Below are positions 26,081 through 35,014 of a stretch of DNA of 64,000 bases, in pieces; positions within the stretch are counted from its first letter, which is position 1; the number at the start of each line of letters is the position of its first letter. The translations under genes and the position numbers were made by a program. Under the pieces are notes generated by a model. The model was not told the origin of the DNA. It saw only the letters and a list, made by a program, of their open reading frames with translations, and did no database searches. The DNA comes from Kitasatospora atroaurantiaca. GTDB taxonomy: Bacteria > Actinomycetota > Actinomycetes > Streptomycetales > Streptomycetaceae. The stretch spans positions 1,984,001 to 2,048,000 of the forward strand of contig NZ_VIVR01000001.1 of NCBI RefSeq assembly GCF_007828955.1, read 5' to 3'.

Positions 26081-26407
26081 ATGCCCGCCACCCCACCTCA
26101 GGACCCCCCACCCCCCGAATACCACCTCCACAGCAACGCGATCACCGACGAGCGCTCCTTCTACGCTGCTCTCGGCGAGGCCGTCCAAGCCCCCAACGGC
26201 TACTACGGCAGCAACCTGGACGCCCTGGCCGACTGCCTGCGCGGCGGCTTCGGCCCGGAACCCCCGTTCACCCTGGTCTGGCACGACTCCGCCTCGGCCC
26301 GCCGCCACCTCACCCGGCGCATGCTCACCGACGGCCGCGAGCACAGCTACTTCGACGCGATCCTCGAGGTCCTGCACGAGGGCGGCGTCACGGTCGTCCT
26401 CCGGTGA
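26081..26407 (+). CDS. barstar-family protein (ribonuclease inhibitor fold), orphan
   Basis: 108 residues from the ATG at 26081 (GGAG upstream). The barstar core is clear: AITDERSFYAALGEAVQAP, then GYYGSNLDALADCLRGG, with the conserved Asp/Glu face that blocks barnase-type RNases, and a terminal SYFDAILEVLHEGGVTVVL. No barnase or secreted RNase gene is adjacent, so it is either immunity against foreign RNases or part of a distant pair. Alternative role: a regulator unrelated to toxins. Confidence 0.85.
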   Translation: MPATPPQDPPPPEYHLHSNAITDERSFYAALGEAVQAPNGYYGSNLDALADCLRGGFGPEPPFTLVWHDSASARRHLTRRMLTDGREHSYFDAILEVLHEGGVTVVLR

Positions 26408-26435
26408 ACCGCGGACAGGCTCCGTACCCGCCCCC

Positions 26436-26870
26436 TCAGGGCACCACCACCGGCCGCCACGGCACCGGGCTGGAGAGGATCATCGAGCTGGCCGGCTGCC
26501 CGTACCCGGCAAGCCGGTCGATCAGGCGCTCGAAGTCGGCCATGCTCTCCACCGCCACCAGCAGCGCGCAGCACGCCCCACCCGTCACCCGGTGCAGCTG
26601 AAGCACCTCCGGCCAGCCGGCCACCTCCGGGTCGCGCAGCACGCACCGCGGCCCGTAGCACTGGATCTGCACCAGCGCGGTGACCGCCAGCCCGGCCTTC
26701 GCCAGGTCGACGTGCGCGTGGTACCCGCTGATCACCCCCTCCGCCTCCAGCCGGCGGACCCGCTCCGCCACGGCCGGTGGCGAGAGCTTCACCCGGCGTG
26801 AAAGCTCGTTGAAGGAGAGCCGGGCATCGCCCTGCAGCTCGGCGAGCAGAAGGCGGTCGACGGCGTCCAT
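26436..26870 (-). CDS. Lrp/AsnC-family regulator, probable controller of kynAU
   Basis: 144 residues from the ATG at 26870 (GGGAG upstream). An AsnC-type HTH (LQGDARLSFNELSRRVKLSP, VAERVRRLEAEGVI) is followed by a RAM ligand-binding domain (GYHAHVDLAKAGLAVTALVQIQ). It is divergent from the tryptophan dioxygenase/kynureninase pair. KynR-type Lrp proteins activate kyn genes in response to kynurenine in other bacteria (known), so local control of kynAU is the natural inference. Confidence 0.88.
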   Translation of the reverse strand: MDAVDRLLLAELQGDARLSFNELSRRVKLSPPAVAERVRRLEAEGVISGYHAHVDLAKAGLAVTALVQIQCYGPRCVLRDPEVAGWPEVLQLHRVTGGACCALLVAVESMADFERLIDRLAGYGQPASSMILSSPVPWRPVVVP

Positions 26871-26893
26871 GGCAGCTCCCAGCAGGCGGGTTT

Positions 26894-26975
26894 CGATCCG
26901 TGAGGCCGGATCGCCGAAAGACCTCTTGAACGGAAGGCGGCCTTCCCGATCCGGTGCCCGTCGCCCATTCAAGAG
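26894..26975. promoter_or_regulatory. clustered inverted repeats in Lrp/kynA divergent region
   Basis: Three nested symmetries: cgatccg-tgaggc-cggatcg (26894-26913), ggaagg-cgg-ccttcc (26932-26946) and an 8-bp ctcttgaa / ttcaagag pair (26923-26930 with 26968-26975) that encloses the second. Multiple spaced sites are typical of Lrp octamers, so these are candidate operators for autoregulation and kynAU control. Confidence 0.55.
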
Positions 26976-27057
26976 GCGACCCGACCGGTCGCACAATAGT
27001 CCCGCTCCGCCACCGGCGCCGGAGCGGGCTGAATCAGGTGCTTCAGGAGGAATCGCG

Positions 27058-27891
27058 ATGGGCCAGGACAGTGTCAGCACACCGAGGCTGTCGTTCGGCC
27101 CGGAGGAGGAACCGGAGACCGGCACGCCGTACTCCCGGTACGTCCGGCTGGAGACCCTGCACAGCCTGCAGCACCCGCGCAGCAAGGTGGACGCCGAGCT
27201 GTCGTTCATCATCACCACTCAGGTGATGGAGCTGCTCTTCGACCTGCTGCGGCACGAGTGGACGGCCGCCCAGTACGCCCTGCGCGAGGACGACCTCACC
27301 GCCGCCCACGCCGCGCTGCGCCGGGGCACCCACGTCCAGGACGTGCTGGTCAGCTCCTGGGACCTGCTGGCGACCATGACGCCGCTGGAGTTCAACGCCT
27401 TCCGCCCCGTGCTCGGCGAGGCCTCCGGCTTCCAGTCCTCGGCCTTCCTGAGACTGGAGTTCCTGCTCGGCAACAAGAGCGAGTCGCTGCTGCGGATGTA
27501 CCAGGGTGTGCCGTCCGTGCACGCCGAGCTGGCCGGGGCCCTGCAGGCGCCCAGCCTGTACGACGACGTGCTGGCGCTGCTGGCCCGGCGCGGACTGGCG
27601 GTGGGCGGCGTCGAGCCGACCACGGCCCGGTACCGCCCCAGCGCCGAGGTCGAGGAGGCCTGGCGGCAGGTGTACAGCGACCCGGCGAAGGCCGAGCTGG
27701 CCCGGCTCGGCGAGGCGCTGCTGGACACCGCCGAGCGGGTGACCCGTTGGCGGCACCGGCACTACACGGCGGTCAAGCGCTCGATGGGCGCCAAGCCCGG
27801 GACCGGCGGGTCGAGCGGGCTGAGCTGGCTGAAGCAGTCGGCCGAGCAGGATGTCTTCCCGGAACTGTGGACTGTGAGGGACCAGCTGTGA
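27058..27891 (+). CDS. kynA: tryptophan 2,3-dioxygenase
   Basis: 277 residues; ATG with a textbook AGGAGG 7 nt upstream. Family motifs: YSRYVRLETLHSLQHPRS, ELSFIITTQVMELLFDLLRHE, the FRPVLGEASGFQSSAFL substrate loop, and RWRHRHYTAVKRSMGAKPGT, which carries the proximal haem His and is followed by GGSSGLSWL. The haem enzyme cleaves the indole ring of L-tryptophan to N-formylkynurenine. Its stop overlaps the kynureninase start (GTGA). Confidence 0.95.
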   Translation: MGQDSVSTPRLSFGPEEEPETGTPYSRYVRLETLHSLQHPRSKVDAELSFIITTQVMELLFDLLRHEWTAAQYALREDDLTAAHAALRRGTHVQDVLVSSWDLLATMTPLEFNAFRPVLGEASGFQSSAFLRLEFLLGNKSESLLRMYQGVPSVHAELAGALQAPSLYDDVLALLARRGLAVGGVEPTTARYRPSAEVEEAWRQVYSDPAKAELARLGEALLDTAERVTRWRHRHYTAVKRSMGAKPGTGGSSGLSWLKQSAEQDVFPELWTVRDQL

Positions 27892-29120
27892 CGCGTACGC
27901 GTACCCGCGAGGAGTGTGCGGCGCTCGACGCCGCCGACCCGTTGGCCGGGTTCCGGGCCGAGTTCTCGCTGCCCGAGGGCGTGATCTACCTGGACGGGAA
28001 CTCGCTCGGCGCGCTGCCCGCCCGTACCCCCGAGCGGGTGCGCGAGCTGGTCGAGGTCGAGTGGGGCCGGCAGCTGATCCGCAGCTGGAACGAGGCCGGC
28101 TGGTTCGAGCTCCCCCGTACCCTGGGCGGGCGGCTGGCCCCGCTGGTCGGCGCCGCGCCCGGCCAGGTCGTGGTCTGCGACACCACCTCGGTCAACCTCT
28201 TCAAGGTGCTCGCCGCCGCCCTGCGGCTGCGCCCGGGACGCCGGACGGTCCTCGCCGAGGAGGCGGCCTTCCCGACCGACCTCTATATAGCCGAGGGTGT
28301 CACCGGCCTGGCGGCGGGAGCGCGCAGCGTGCTGCTGCCCTCCGCCGCAGACCTGGACCGGGTGCTGGACCAGGACGTCGCCGCCGTCGTGCTCTCCCAT
28401 GTGGACTACCGCACCGGCGAGTTGCTGGACATGGCCGGGATCACCCGGCGGGTGCAGCAGGCCGGCGCCCTGATGATCTGGGACGTCTGCCACTCGGTCG
28501 GCGCCCTGCCGATCGAACTGGACGCCTGCGGCGTGGACTTCGCCGTCGGCTGCACCTACAAGTACCTGAACGGCGGCCCCGGCTCTCCGGCCTTTCTGTA
28601 CGTGGCGGAGCGCCACCAGGCGGCGGCCGAGCAGCCGTTGAGCGGCTGGTTCGGGCATGCCCGGCCGTTCGCCTTCGAGCCGGGGTACGAGCCGGTGGCA
28701 GGGATCGGACGGTTCCTGACCAGCTCGCCCTCGCTGCTCGGGCAGGCGGCGCTCGGGGCCAGTCTGGACGTGTGGGAGAAGGCCGACCTGCAGGCGGTCC
28801 GGGCCAAGAGCCTGGCGCTGACCGGTCTCTTCATCGAGCTGGTGGAGCCGCTCGGCCTCGAAGTGGTGACACCGCGTCAGGTCGACCGCCGGGGCAGCCA
28901 GGTGGCGCTGCGGCACCCGGACGGCTACCCGGTGGTGCAGGCGCTGATCGAGCGCGGGGTCATCGGCGACTTCCGGGCGCCGGACCTGATGCGCTTCGGG
29001 TTCACCCCGCTCTACCTGTCCTACCAGGAGGTGTGGGACGCGGCGCGGCACCTCGCGGAGGTGCTGGAGTCCGGCGAGTGGCGGGCGGAGCGCTTCAGCC
29101 GACGAGGAGCGGTCACCTGA
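27888..29120 (+). CDS. kynU: kynureninase
   Basis: 410 residues from the GTG at 27888 in a GTGA overlap. Fold type I PLP enzyme: IYLDGNSLGALP near residue 33, the PLP-ring aspartate in IWDVCHSVGALP (Asp199) and the Schiff-base lysine in GCTYKYLNGGPG (Lys225). It hydrolyses kynurenine to anthranilate and alanine. With kynA it forms a short tryptophan-to-anthranilate route. No kynB formamidase is adjacent; one may lie elsewhere. Anthranilate could feed a secondary metabolite. Confidence 0.95.
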   Translation: MTRTRTREECAALDAADPLAGFRAEFSLPEGVIYLDGNSLGALPARTPERVRELVEVEWGRQLIRSWNEAGWFELPRTLGGRLAPLVGAAPGQVVVCDTTSVNLFKVLAAALRLRPGRRTVLAEEAAFPTDLYIAEGVTGLAAGARSVLLPSAADLDRVLDQDVAAVVLSHVDYRTGELLDMAGITRRVQQAGALMIWDVCHSVGALPIELDACGVDFAVGCTYKYLNGGPGSPAFLYVAERHQAAAEQPLSGWFGHARPFAFEPGYEPVAGIGRFLTSSPSLLGQAALGASLDVWEKADLQAVRAKSLALTGLFIELVEPLGLEVVTPRQVDRRGSQVALRHPDGYPVVQALIERGVIGDFRAPDLMRFGFTPLYLSYQEVWDAARHLAEVLESGEWRAERFSRRGAVT

Positions 29121-29160
29121 CGGCCCCGTTACGCAGCCGCACGGTCACATAGCCGCTCGG

Positions 29161-32100
29161 TCACGTGGTGAAGGCGTTGCCGAGGGCGGCCCGGCTCAGG
29201 GGCCGCCCCGGCGGGATGCGGGTCGCATGCGCGACGTCCACGATCCGGGTGGCCAGCCGGTGCACCGCCAGCTCGTACTGCGCGCGCAGGGGCCGGAGGG
29301 TCGCGAGACCGTACAGGCCCTCGGACGCGTACTCGGGCCCGAGACTGCTGTCGACGTACCTCAGCCGCCCGGCCACCGTCGGGAGTTCGGCGCCGCGTAC
29401 CGGGGCCCACAGGGCGGGGACGACACCGCTCAACCGGCCTGAGCCGCGCGGGCGTTGGGCGAATGCGGACCACTCCTGGCCGCAGCGTTCGCTGAGGAAG
29501 TACCGGGGCGAGTAGAGCGGGACGAACACCCGGCAGACGGCGAGGGCCTCGGTGCTCCGCAGTTCCGCCGCCGCGTTCGGCTGCTCGCCGGAGTCGAGAT
29601 AGCCGGCCGGCACCTCGGCGGGCAGATCGGTCAGCTGCAGGACTTCCTCGCACAGGTCGTTGAAGAGCCGCTCCACGAACGCCCGTTCCTTCTCGCTGGG
29701 CGCGTGGCTGAGGAAGAAGTACGGCTGGGTGGACGCGACGGCATCCGGTTCGAGGCGGCGCGGCCTGGAGTGCGAGGGCCCGGCCGGCCGCCTGACCGTC
29801 GGCGGCTGCGTCTGGGTCTGGGTCTGCGGCTGCATCTGCGACTCCGGCGAGGTGAGACCGGTGACGGCGGGATTCCGGGAGAGCAGAAACGGCGGTTCGT
29901 ACGGCCTGTCGGGCAGGTTGAAGTCGAGGACCCCGGGGACGGCCTCGCGCTCCTCGACCCAGATCGCGCAGAGTCCGTCCACGATCTCATGGACCGTCAG
30001 TTCGGGTGGGCCGCCCGGCTTCCCGTCCCGAAGCGTCTGGTTGAGCCAGCTCGCCAGGGAGCGCCCACCCTGCGGACGGACGCGGATCAGCTGGTCCACC
30101 GTGAGCATCGTCGGGACGGCCTCGGAGAGGGTGGCTGCGGAGTCGGCTCCCACCCACCCGTCGAACAGCATCAGCCGCTTCCTGGCCCTGCTCTCCGTAC
30201 CGACGAGCGCCATCAGGGAACTCCAGCTCAGCGAGGGATTCACGCCCTGAGCCGGGGAACCCAGCGCCGGCCCCTCGCCGGGGATCGGCACCGTCTCCCC
30301 GCCGACGTAGACCACCAGGGCGTCCTCGGCCTCGCTCACGGCGGTGCGCAGCGCGGTCAGGAAGCCCTGGGGATCGTCCTGGCCGACCCAGATGTGGTCC
30401 GGGTCCAACCCGACCAGGGCGGGGCTGGACAGCGCTGCGACCAGGGTGGTGAGGTCGTTCTGGGCCCTGAGGTCGTCCTGGCCCAGGGGGTCGCCGGGGA
30501 AGGCCCGGGAGGTGGTGAGCAGCAGGACGGCCCGGGAGCGTTCGGGGTCGGGCAGCTTCGGCGCCGAGGCCGGCGCGTTCACCGGCCCCTTGCCCGGTTC
30601 GGCCACCGGCTGGAGCTGTGGTGCGGCCGGCCCGTCGAGCATGCGCAGCGCGGCCGGGCTGATCAGGGCGAAGGCCTGCCGCTCCGCCGTGGCGGTCGAC
30701 TCCTCGGCCTCGACGGCCGCGAGCGCGGCGAACTCGTTCGGCACCCGGCCCGCCCGGGCCGCGATCTGCTCACCCACCCGAGCGAGCAGCCCGACGGCCC
30801 GGTGAGTGGTCGAGCGGGGCAGCGTATGGAGCAGCAACTCCCTGACACCCGAGCGGAATTCGAAGTGGTCACGGCGGCCCTCGCGCTCGCGCAGCAGCCC
30901 GCTCACCACCACCTCCGCGAGATGCTGGGGCTGCGGCCGGGCGAAGCTGGCGCGCTGCAGCAGCCGCATCACCGGCAGGGCCGGGGTGGTCAGCGCGGTG
31001 AGCCCGGCCAGCGCGAAGGCCTCCCGGGAGGCGACCGCGCGGAATCTCAGCACCAGCTCCTCGGCGGCGAGTTCGGCCGGTTCGGGGCCGACGGCGCTGT
31101 CCGCCGTGGGCTCCGCCGGAGCCGTACCGACCAGCAGGGCCGAGCCGACCACCTGGCCGCCCGTCGGACTGCCCACCAGTCGGGCCCAGTTGGCGAGCCA
31201 GCCCGCGGTCGGCTCCATCACCGGGACGGCTATCTCGCCCCACCCCGGCGCCGCCGAGGTGAACGGCGCGAACCCGTAGGCGGAGTTGGGCGCACCGGCC
31301 TCGGAGACGGTGAGGACCCCGGCGGCGGCGGGCAGAGCCGCCAGCGGCCAGAGGCGTTCGGGGAGCGGCTGGACCACGGCGACCGGGGCGCGACGGGCGA
31401 GCGAGTGGAGCGTCCGGTGCCAGCGGGCGCCGGGTACGCCGGGGCGCCACTGCGGGCCCATGCAGTCGCTGAGGACGAGGACCGCCGTCCGCGCATCCGC
31501 CGACCGGCGGCCGAGCAGGTCGCCCGAAGCGTCGAGGCAGGAGAGCGCGACCTGGCGGAAGGCGCCGGTCTGCAGCAGCAGCGTGCGCAGTTCCAGGGCG
31601 AGCGGCCGCCAGAGGGCCATGGTCGGCCCGCAGTCCAGGACGAGGTGCAGGTCCAGCCAGCGTTCCGTGCTGGGCCGGAGCACCGGCAGCCAGCGGACCG
31701 GGCCGGGGCCGCGCAGCGCCTCGGCGAGGCGGTGCGCGGTCGCCGCCTCGTCCAGCAGGGACCTCTGGAGGTCGGGTACCTGGCGCTTGAGCGGACGCAG
31801 TGCGCGCTGCAGGGCGAGCGGGCGGGCGAGCATGGGGGCGCTCGGCGTGGGGACCGGGGCCGCGGCGGCCACTCCGTCCGCCGGATCGTCGGAGGGCAGA
31901 TGGAGGGCGGTCCGAAGCGACTGGCCATCGGCCGGCCCCCTGCCCCTGGCACTGCCGTTCCTCGCGCCGCCACCGGCCGCCCCGCTGCCGGGACGGCGGG
32001 CGCCGCGCGGGGAACCGCCGCCGGGCTCGGCCCCGCTGCCGTCCTCCCCGCCGCGGGCGGCGAGCCAGAGCAGTTCGGCCAGTTCGACCGGCCCCGGCTC

Positions 32101-32181
32101 GGCCAGCCCGAGCTCGGTGAGCAGGGCCGAGAGCCGGTCCAGTGCGGTCGGCGCGGGTACGGGCGACGGCTCAGAAGACAT
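29161..32181 (-). CDS. multidomain conflict-system protein: SAV_2336-type N terminus with degenerate vWA-like region, pseudo-caspase-like region, C-terminal TIR (FxsC-like)
   Basis: 1006 residues; the ATG at 32181 overlaps the MoxR stop by 11 nt. Residues about 170-290 look vWA-like (LHLVLDCGPTMALW, VLVLSDCMG) but the metal-site DxSxS is replaced by DCGPT (183-187). Residues about 548-690 resemble a caspase fold (NDLTTLVAAL, EDALVVYVGGE, KRLMLFDGWVG), yet the His-Gly and Cys dyads are lost (GGE, DGW). After a Gln/Thr/Pro linker, residues 821-1000 are TIR/FxsC-like: YFFLSHAPSEKE, then SERCGQEWSAF with Glu903 at the NADase position. This is the likely effector of the four-gene operon. No signal peptide; cytoplasmic. 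Confidence 0.75.
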   Translation of the reverse strand: MSSEPSPVPAPTALDRLSALLTELGLAEPGPVELAELLWLAARGGEDGSGAEPGGGSPRGARRPGSGAAGGGARNGSARGRGPADGQSLRTALHLPSDDPADGVAAAAPVPTPSAPMLARPLALQRALRPLKRQVPDLQRSLLDEAATAHRLAEALRGPGPVRWLPVLRPSTERWLDLHLVLDCGPTMALWRPLALELRTLLLQTGAFRQVALSCLDASGDLLGRRSADARTAVLVLSDCMGPQWRPGVPGARWHRTLHSLARRAPVAVVQPLPERLWPLAALPAAAGVLTVSEAGAPNSAYGFAPFTSAAPGWGEIAVPVMEPTAGWLANWARLVGSPTGGQVVGSALLVGTAPAEPTADSAVGPEPAELAAEELVLRFRAVASREAFALAGLTALTTPALPVMRLLQRASFARPQPQHLAEVVVSGLLREREGRRDHFEFRSGVRELLLHTLPRSTTHRAVGLLARVGEQIAARAGRVPNEFAALAAVEAEESTATAERQAFALISPAALRMLDGPAAPQLQPVAEPGKGPVNAPASAPKLPDPERSRAVLLLTTSRAFPGDPLGQDDLRAQNDLTTLVAALSSPALVGLDPDHIWVGQDDPQGFLTALRTAVSEAEDALVVYVGGETVPIPGEGPALGSPAQGVNPSLSWSSLMALVGTESRARKRLMLFDGWVGADSAATLSEAVPTMLTVDQLIRVRPQGGRSLASWLNQTLRDGKPGGPPELTVHEIVDGLCAIWVEEREAVPGVLDFNLPDRPYEPPFLLSRNPAVTGLTSPESQMQPQTQTQTQPPTVRRPAGPSHSRPRRLEPDAVASTQPYFFLSHAPSEKERAFVERLFNDLCEEVLQLTDLPAEVPAGYLDSGEQPNAAAELRSTEALAVCRVFVPLYSPRYFLSERCGQEWSAFAQRPRGSGRLSGVVPALWAPVRGAELPTVAGRLRYVDSSLGPEYASEGLYGLATLRPLRAQYELAVHRLATRIVDVAHATRIPPGRPLSRAALGNAFTT

Positions 32182-33178
32182 CGTCGTCCTGGCCCCGGCT
32201 GAGGTACGGCATCACCTGGGCGGCCAGCGCGGCCCGGTCGGCGGCCTCGGTGAGCTCGGGCCGGGAGGTCAGGTAGATCGCGTTGAGCAGCTGGTCGGTG
32301 GCGAGTTCGCCGTCCTCCCGGCGGGACAGGAAGACCCGCAGGATCTCGTCCACCAACTCGGCGTCGGAGCCGGGCAGATGGGCCTTGACGATGTCCTCCA
32401 GCTCCGCGCCCTCGGGGCGCCGCAGCTCCAGGACCACGCAGCGGCGCAGGAAGGCCGCGGGGAACTCCCGCTCGGCGTTGCTGGTGAGCACGGTGAACGG
32501 GAAGGACCGGCAGCGCACCCGGCCGCCGCGGATCGGCGCCCGGCCGCGCCCGTCGGCGGTGAGCACCTGCGCATCGGGCTGCTGGGGCGCGGCGCGCACC
32601 AGCTCGTCGATCTCGTACTGGCCGTCCTCCAGGACGTGCAGCAGGTCGTTGGGAAGGTCCAGGTCGCCCTTGTCGATCTCGTCGATCAGCAGCACCCGCG
32701 GTCTGCTGTACGGGAGCAGCGCGGTGCCGAGCGGGCCGAGGCGCAGGTGCTCGTCCAGGCCTGCGCCCTGCGCGTCGGGGCCTGCCTGGTTGGCGGCGTA
32801 CAGGCGGGAGAGCGGGTCGTACTGGTAGAGCCCGTCCCGCAGGGTGCTGCGGCTGGTGACGTTCCAGCGCAGCACCGGGCCGAGGCCGAGTTCGCGGGCG
32901 ACCGCGTACGGCAGGCTGGACTTGCCGCTGCCGGGCGGGCCGGTGACCAGCAGGGGGCGGCGCAGGTAGAGGGCGGCGTTGACGAGTTCGACGGTCTCCG
33001 GGGTCGGGCGGAAGGTGCCGGCGCGGTGGCCCGCCGAGGCGGTGCCGGGGTCGGCCGGACCGTCGGGCGGCTCGAGAGCGGGCCCGCCGTCGAAGGCGCG
33101 CCAGGGCGGGGGCGCCGGGAGCTCGGCGAGACCGTCGTGGGGCTCGTCGGCACCCCGGTAGATCCGCTTCAGCGGCAT
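32171..33178 (-). CDS. MoxR-family AAA+ ATPase
   Basis: 335 residues from the ATG at 33178 (AGGAGAG upstream). Walker A GPPGSGKSS at 80-88, Walker B RVLLIDEIDKGD at 161-172, sensor 1 FTVLTSNAEREF, and an arginine-finger region FLRRCVVLEL. MoxR proteins usually work with vWA-domain partners as chaperone or remodelling pairs. The neighbouring 1006-residue protein has a vWA-like region and overlaps this gene, so the two probably act as one complex (inference from family and layout). Confidence 0.88.
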   Translation of the reverse strand: MPLKRIYRGADEPHDGLAELPAPPPWRAFDGGPALEPPDGPADPGTASAGHRAGTFRPTPETVELVNAALYLRRPLLVTGPPGSGKSSLPYAVARELGLGPVLRWNVTSRSTLRDGLYQYDPLSRLYAANQAGPDAQGAGLDEHLRLGPLGTALLPYSRPRVLLIDEIDKGDLDLPNDLLHVLEDGQYEIDELVRAAPQQPDAQVLTADGRGRAPIRGGRVRCRSFPFTVLTSNAEREFPAAFLRRCVVLELRRPEGAELEDIVKAHLPGSDAELVDEILRVFLSRREDGELATDQLLNAIYLTSRPELTEAADRAALAAQVMPYLSRGQDDDVF

Positions 33179-33194
33179 GCTGCTGACTCTCCTG

Positions 33195-35000
33195 CTACTG
33201 GCCCGCCGACAGGCGGGGTTGGCGGGCGGTCGGGACGACCCGGTAGGGCCGGTGCGGGCTCGGCAGGACCTGTGGGTCCTCCCAGAGCAGGACGAGACCG
33301 TCGGCCCAGTGCTCGGCCGGGTCCTCGCTCTCCTCCGCCTGGTGGCGCAACTCCTTGATCCGGCCGGGTAGATCGGCCGGCGGGACGTCGGCCAGTTCGG
33401 CTGCCAGTCTGGCAAGGAAAAGCGTGCTGCGGCAGGTGTCGGAGTGGGTGTGATCGGTGGTGCAGACGCGCTGCGGCCAGAGCACCACGGGCGCCCCGGC
33501 CTTGAGGGCGGCGGCGAGCAGCGGCTCGTACGGTGCGCCCTTCGGCGGGCCGGGCAGCGCGGGCAGTTCGGTGCGCTCGGCCGGGCGGAGGCGGTGGTAC
33601 AGCTTTCTGCCGTCCAGGGTGTCGGTGCAGTGGATCCGGTGCAGCAGCGTGCCGCGCTCACCGCGCAGCGCGGCCCACTTGATCTCCAGCTGGCGGCGGT
33701 CCGCCGGGTCCCCGCGGCGCTGCTGGTCCACCACGACCACGGCGTGGTCCGCACCCAGGGGGCCGAAGTCGGCCCGGCGCCGGGTCCAGCTGTGGACGGG
33801 CAGGGTGATCAGCTTCCGGGGCAGCGCGAAGATGATCAACTCGGCGCCGTCCGGATCCAGTTGGCCGAGCTCCTGGTCGATCCGGTCCCGGACGAAGGTG
33901 TTGAGCCTCGGTTTCGGCACGGTGTGCGCGTGGGGCTGGCCCAGCACACCGTCGCGGATGGTGGAGATCGCGACATGGAACATCCCGGGCCCGGCGCCAC
34001 TGGGGGTGATGTCGACCAGGATCGGACGCCACTTCTCGCAGTTGAGGGGCGGGAGTTCGGCCGCGCCGGGGTGCGCGGCGCGCCAGCGGCGCAGACCGTC
34101 GGCCAGTGCGCCCGCGCCGCTCACCTCGGCCACCCGCTCGGCGAAGTCCAGCACCGGGTGCGGCTGCCCCGGCGGCTGCGGCACCTCGGAGAGCAGGTAC
34201 CAGCAGGCCTCCCACAGGCTGTCCGGCCGGGTCGGCGGATCCGGGCAGCCGAGCCTGCCGACGGCCGCCCGGTAGAGCTCCAGCGGGTCCGCGACGGTCG
34301 CGGCGCCGGCCAGCAGCAGGCGCAACTCCCGTACGGCCTCCGGCGGTAGAGCGGCGCCCGGGATGCGCTCGGCGAGCTCGGGGACGTACCGCGCGAGCGC
34401 CTCGCCGGGCAGCATCTGCCCGAGCCTGACGGCGGGGCGGCTGCGATCGCCCGAGCCGCGCCACAGGGTGTCCTGCGCTGCCGTGACGATGCCGACCACC
34501 TCACCGGTCGCGGCGATCACCACCGGGCCGCCGCTGAAGCCCGGGGAGAGCGGCATGCCGGTGCCGTCGTGCTCCAACTGGACGAGCTCGCCGCCGATCC
34601 GGAACCCGCCCCTGGTCAGCCGGACCTCGCTGCTGAGCCCGCCGTCGTGCCCCGCCGGGAACCCGTACGCAGCCAGCTGCGGCGCCTTCAGCCCGGCCCA
34701 GCTGTGCAGCGGCGCGAAGGGCGCGGGCCCAGCGATGTGCGCCGGCACGGGACGGTCGAGTTCCAGCACGGCCACGTCGCCCGCCCCGCCCGGGCGGTCC
34801 GGCCAGGGGCCGCGCCGCACGACGGTGGCACCGAGCGCGGGGTGGTCCGGGCGGTTGACCAGCCGGACGAGGGCACGGCTCCGCTCGTGCACCACATGGG
34901 CGCAGGTGAGCACCTGCCGGTCGGAGATCAGGGAGCCGGCGCCGGTCGTCGGGGCCGGCCCGTCGGTACTGATCCGGGCGAGCCAGAGTACGTCCTGCAT
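33195..35000 (-). CDS. trypsin-like serine protease fused to VMAP-C-like domain
   Basis: 601 residues from the ATG at 35000, 14 nt after the Trypco1 stop. Residues 1-190 are a cytoplasmic trypsin fold with an intact triad: His35 (LTCAHVV), Asp75 (GDVAVLEL), Ser156 (GFSGGPV). There is no signal peptide. The C-terminal region (about 330-590) has LIIFALPRKLITLPVHSW, a basic middle stretch, VVLWPQRVC and LVLLWEDPQVLPSP, a pattern matching the VMAP-C domain of vWA-MoxR-associated proteins. In the published systems VMAP links NTPase and effector; here the protease may be the trigger that cuts a partner. Confidence 0.8.
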   Translation of the reverse strand: MQDVLWLARISTDGPAPTTGAGSLISDRQVLTCAHVVHERSRALVRLVNRPDHPALGATVVRRGPWPDRPGGAGDVAVLELDRPVPAHIAGPAPFAPLHSWAGLKAPQLAAYGFPAGHDGGLSSEVRLTRGGFRIGGELVQLEHDGTGMPLSPGFSGGPVVIAATGEVVGIVTAAQDTLWRGSGDRSRPAVRLGQMLPGEALARYVPELAERIPGAALPPEAVRELRLLLAGAATVADPLELYRAAVGRLGCPDPPTRPDSLWEACWYLLSEVPQPPGQPHPVLDFAERVAEVSGAGALADGLRRWRAAHPGAAELPPLNCEKWRPILVDITPSGAGPGMFHVAISTIRDGVLGQPHAHTVPKPRLNTFVRDRIDQELGQLDPDGAELIIFALPRKLITLPVHSWTRRRADFGPLGADHAVVVVDQQRRGDPADRRQLEIKWAALRGERGTLLHRIHCTDTLDGRKLYHRLRPAERTELPALPGPPKGAPYEPLLAAALKAGAPVVLWPQRVCTTDHTHSDTCRSTLFLARLAAELADVPPADLPGRIKELRHQAEESEDPAEHWADGLVLLWEDPQVLPSPHRPYRVVPTARQPRLSAGQ

Positions 35001-35014
35001 CGGCGCGCCCGCCG

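Noticed and set aside
29455..32202. 915-aa plus-strand frame opposite the TIR protein
   Set aside because: Shadow of the conflict-system gene; composition dominated by Gly, Arg, Gln, His.
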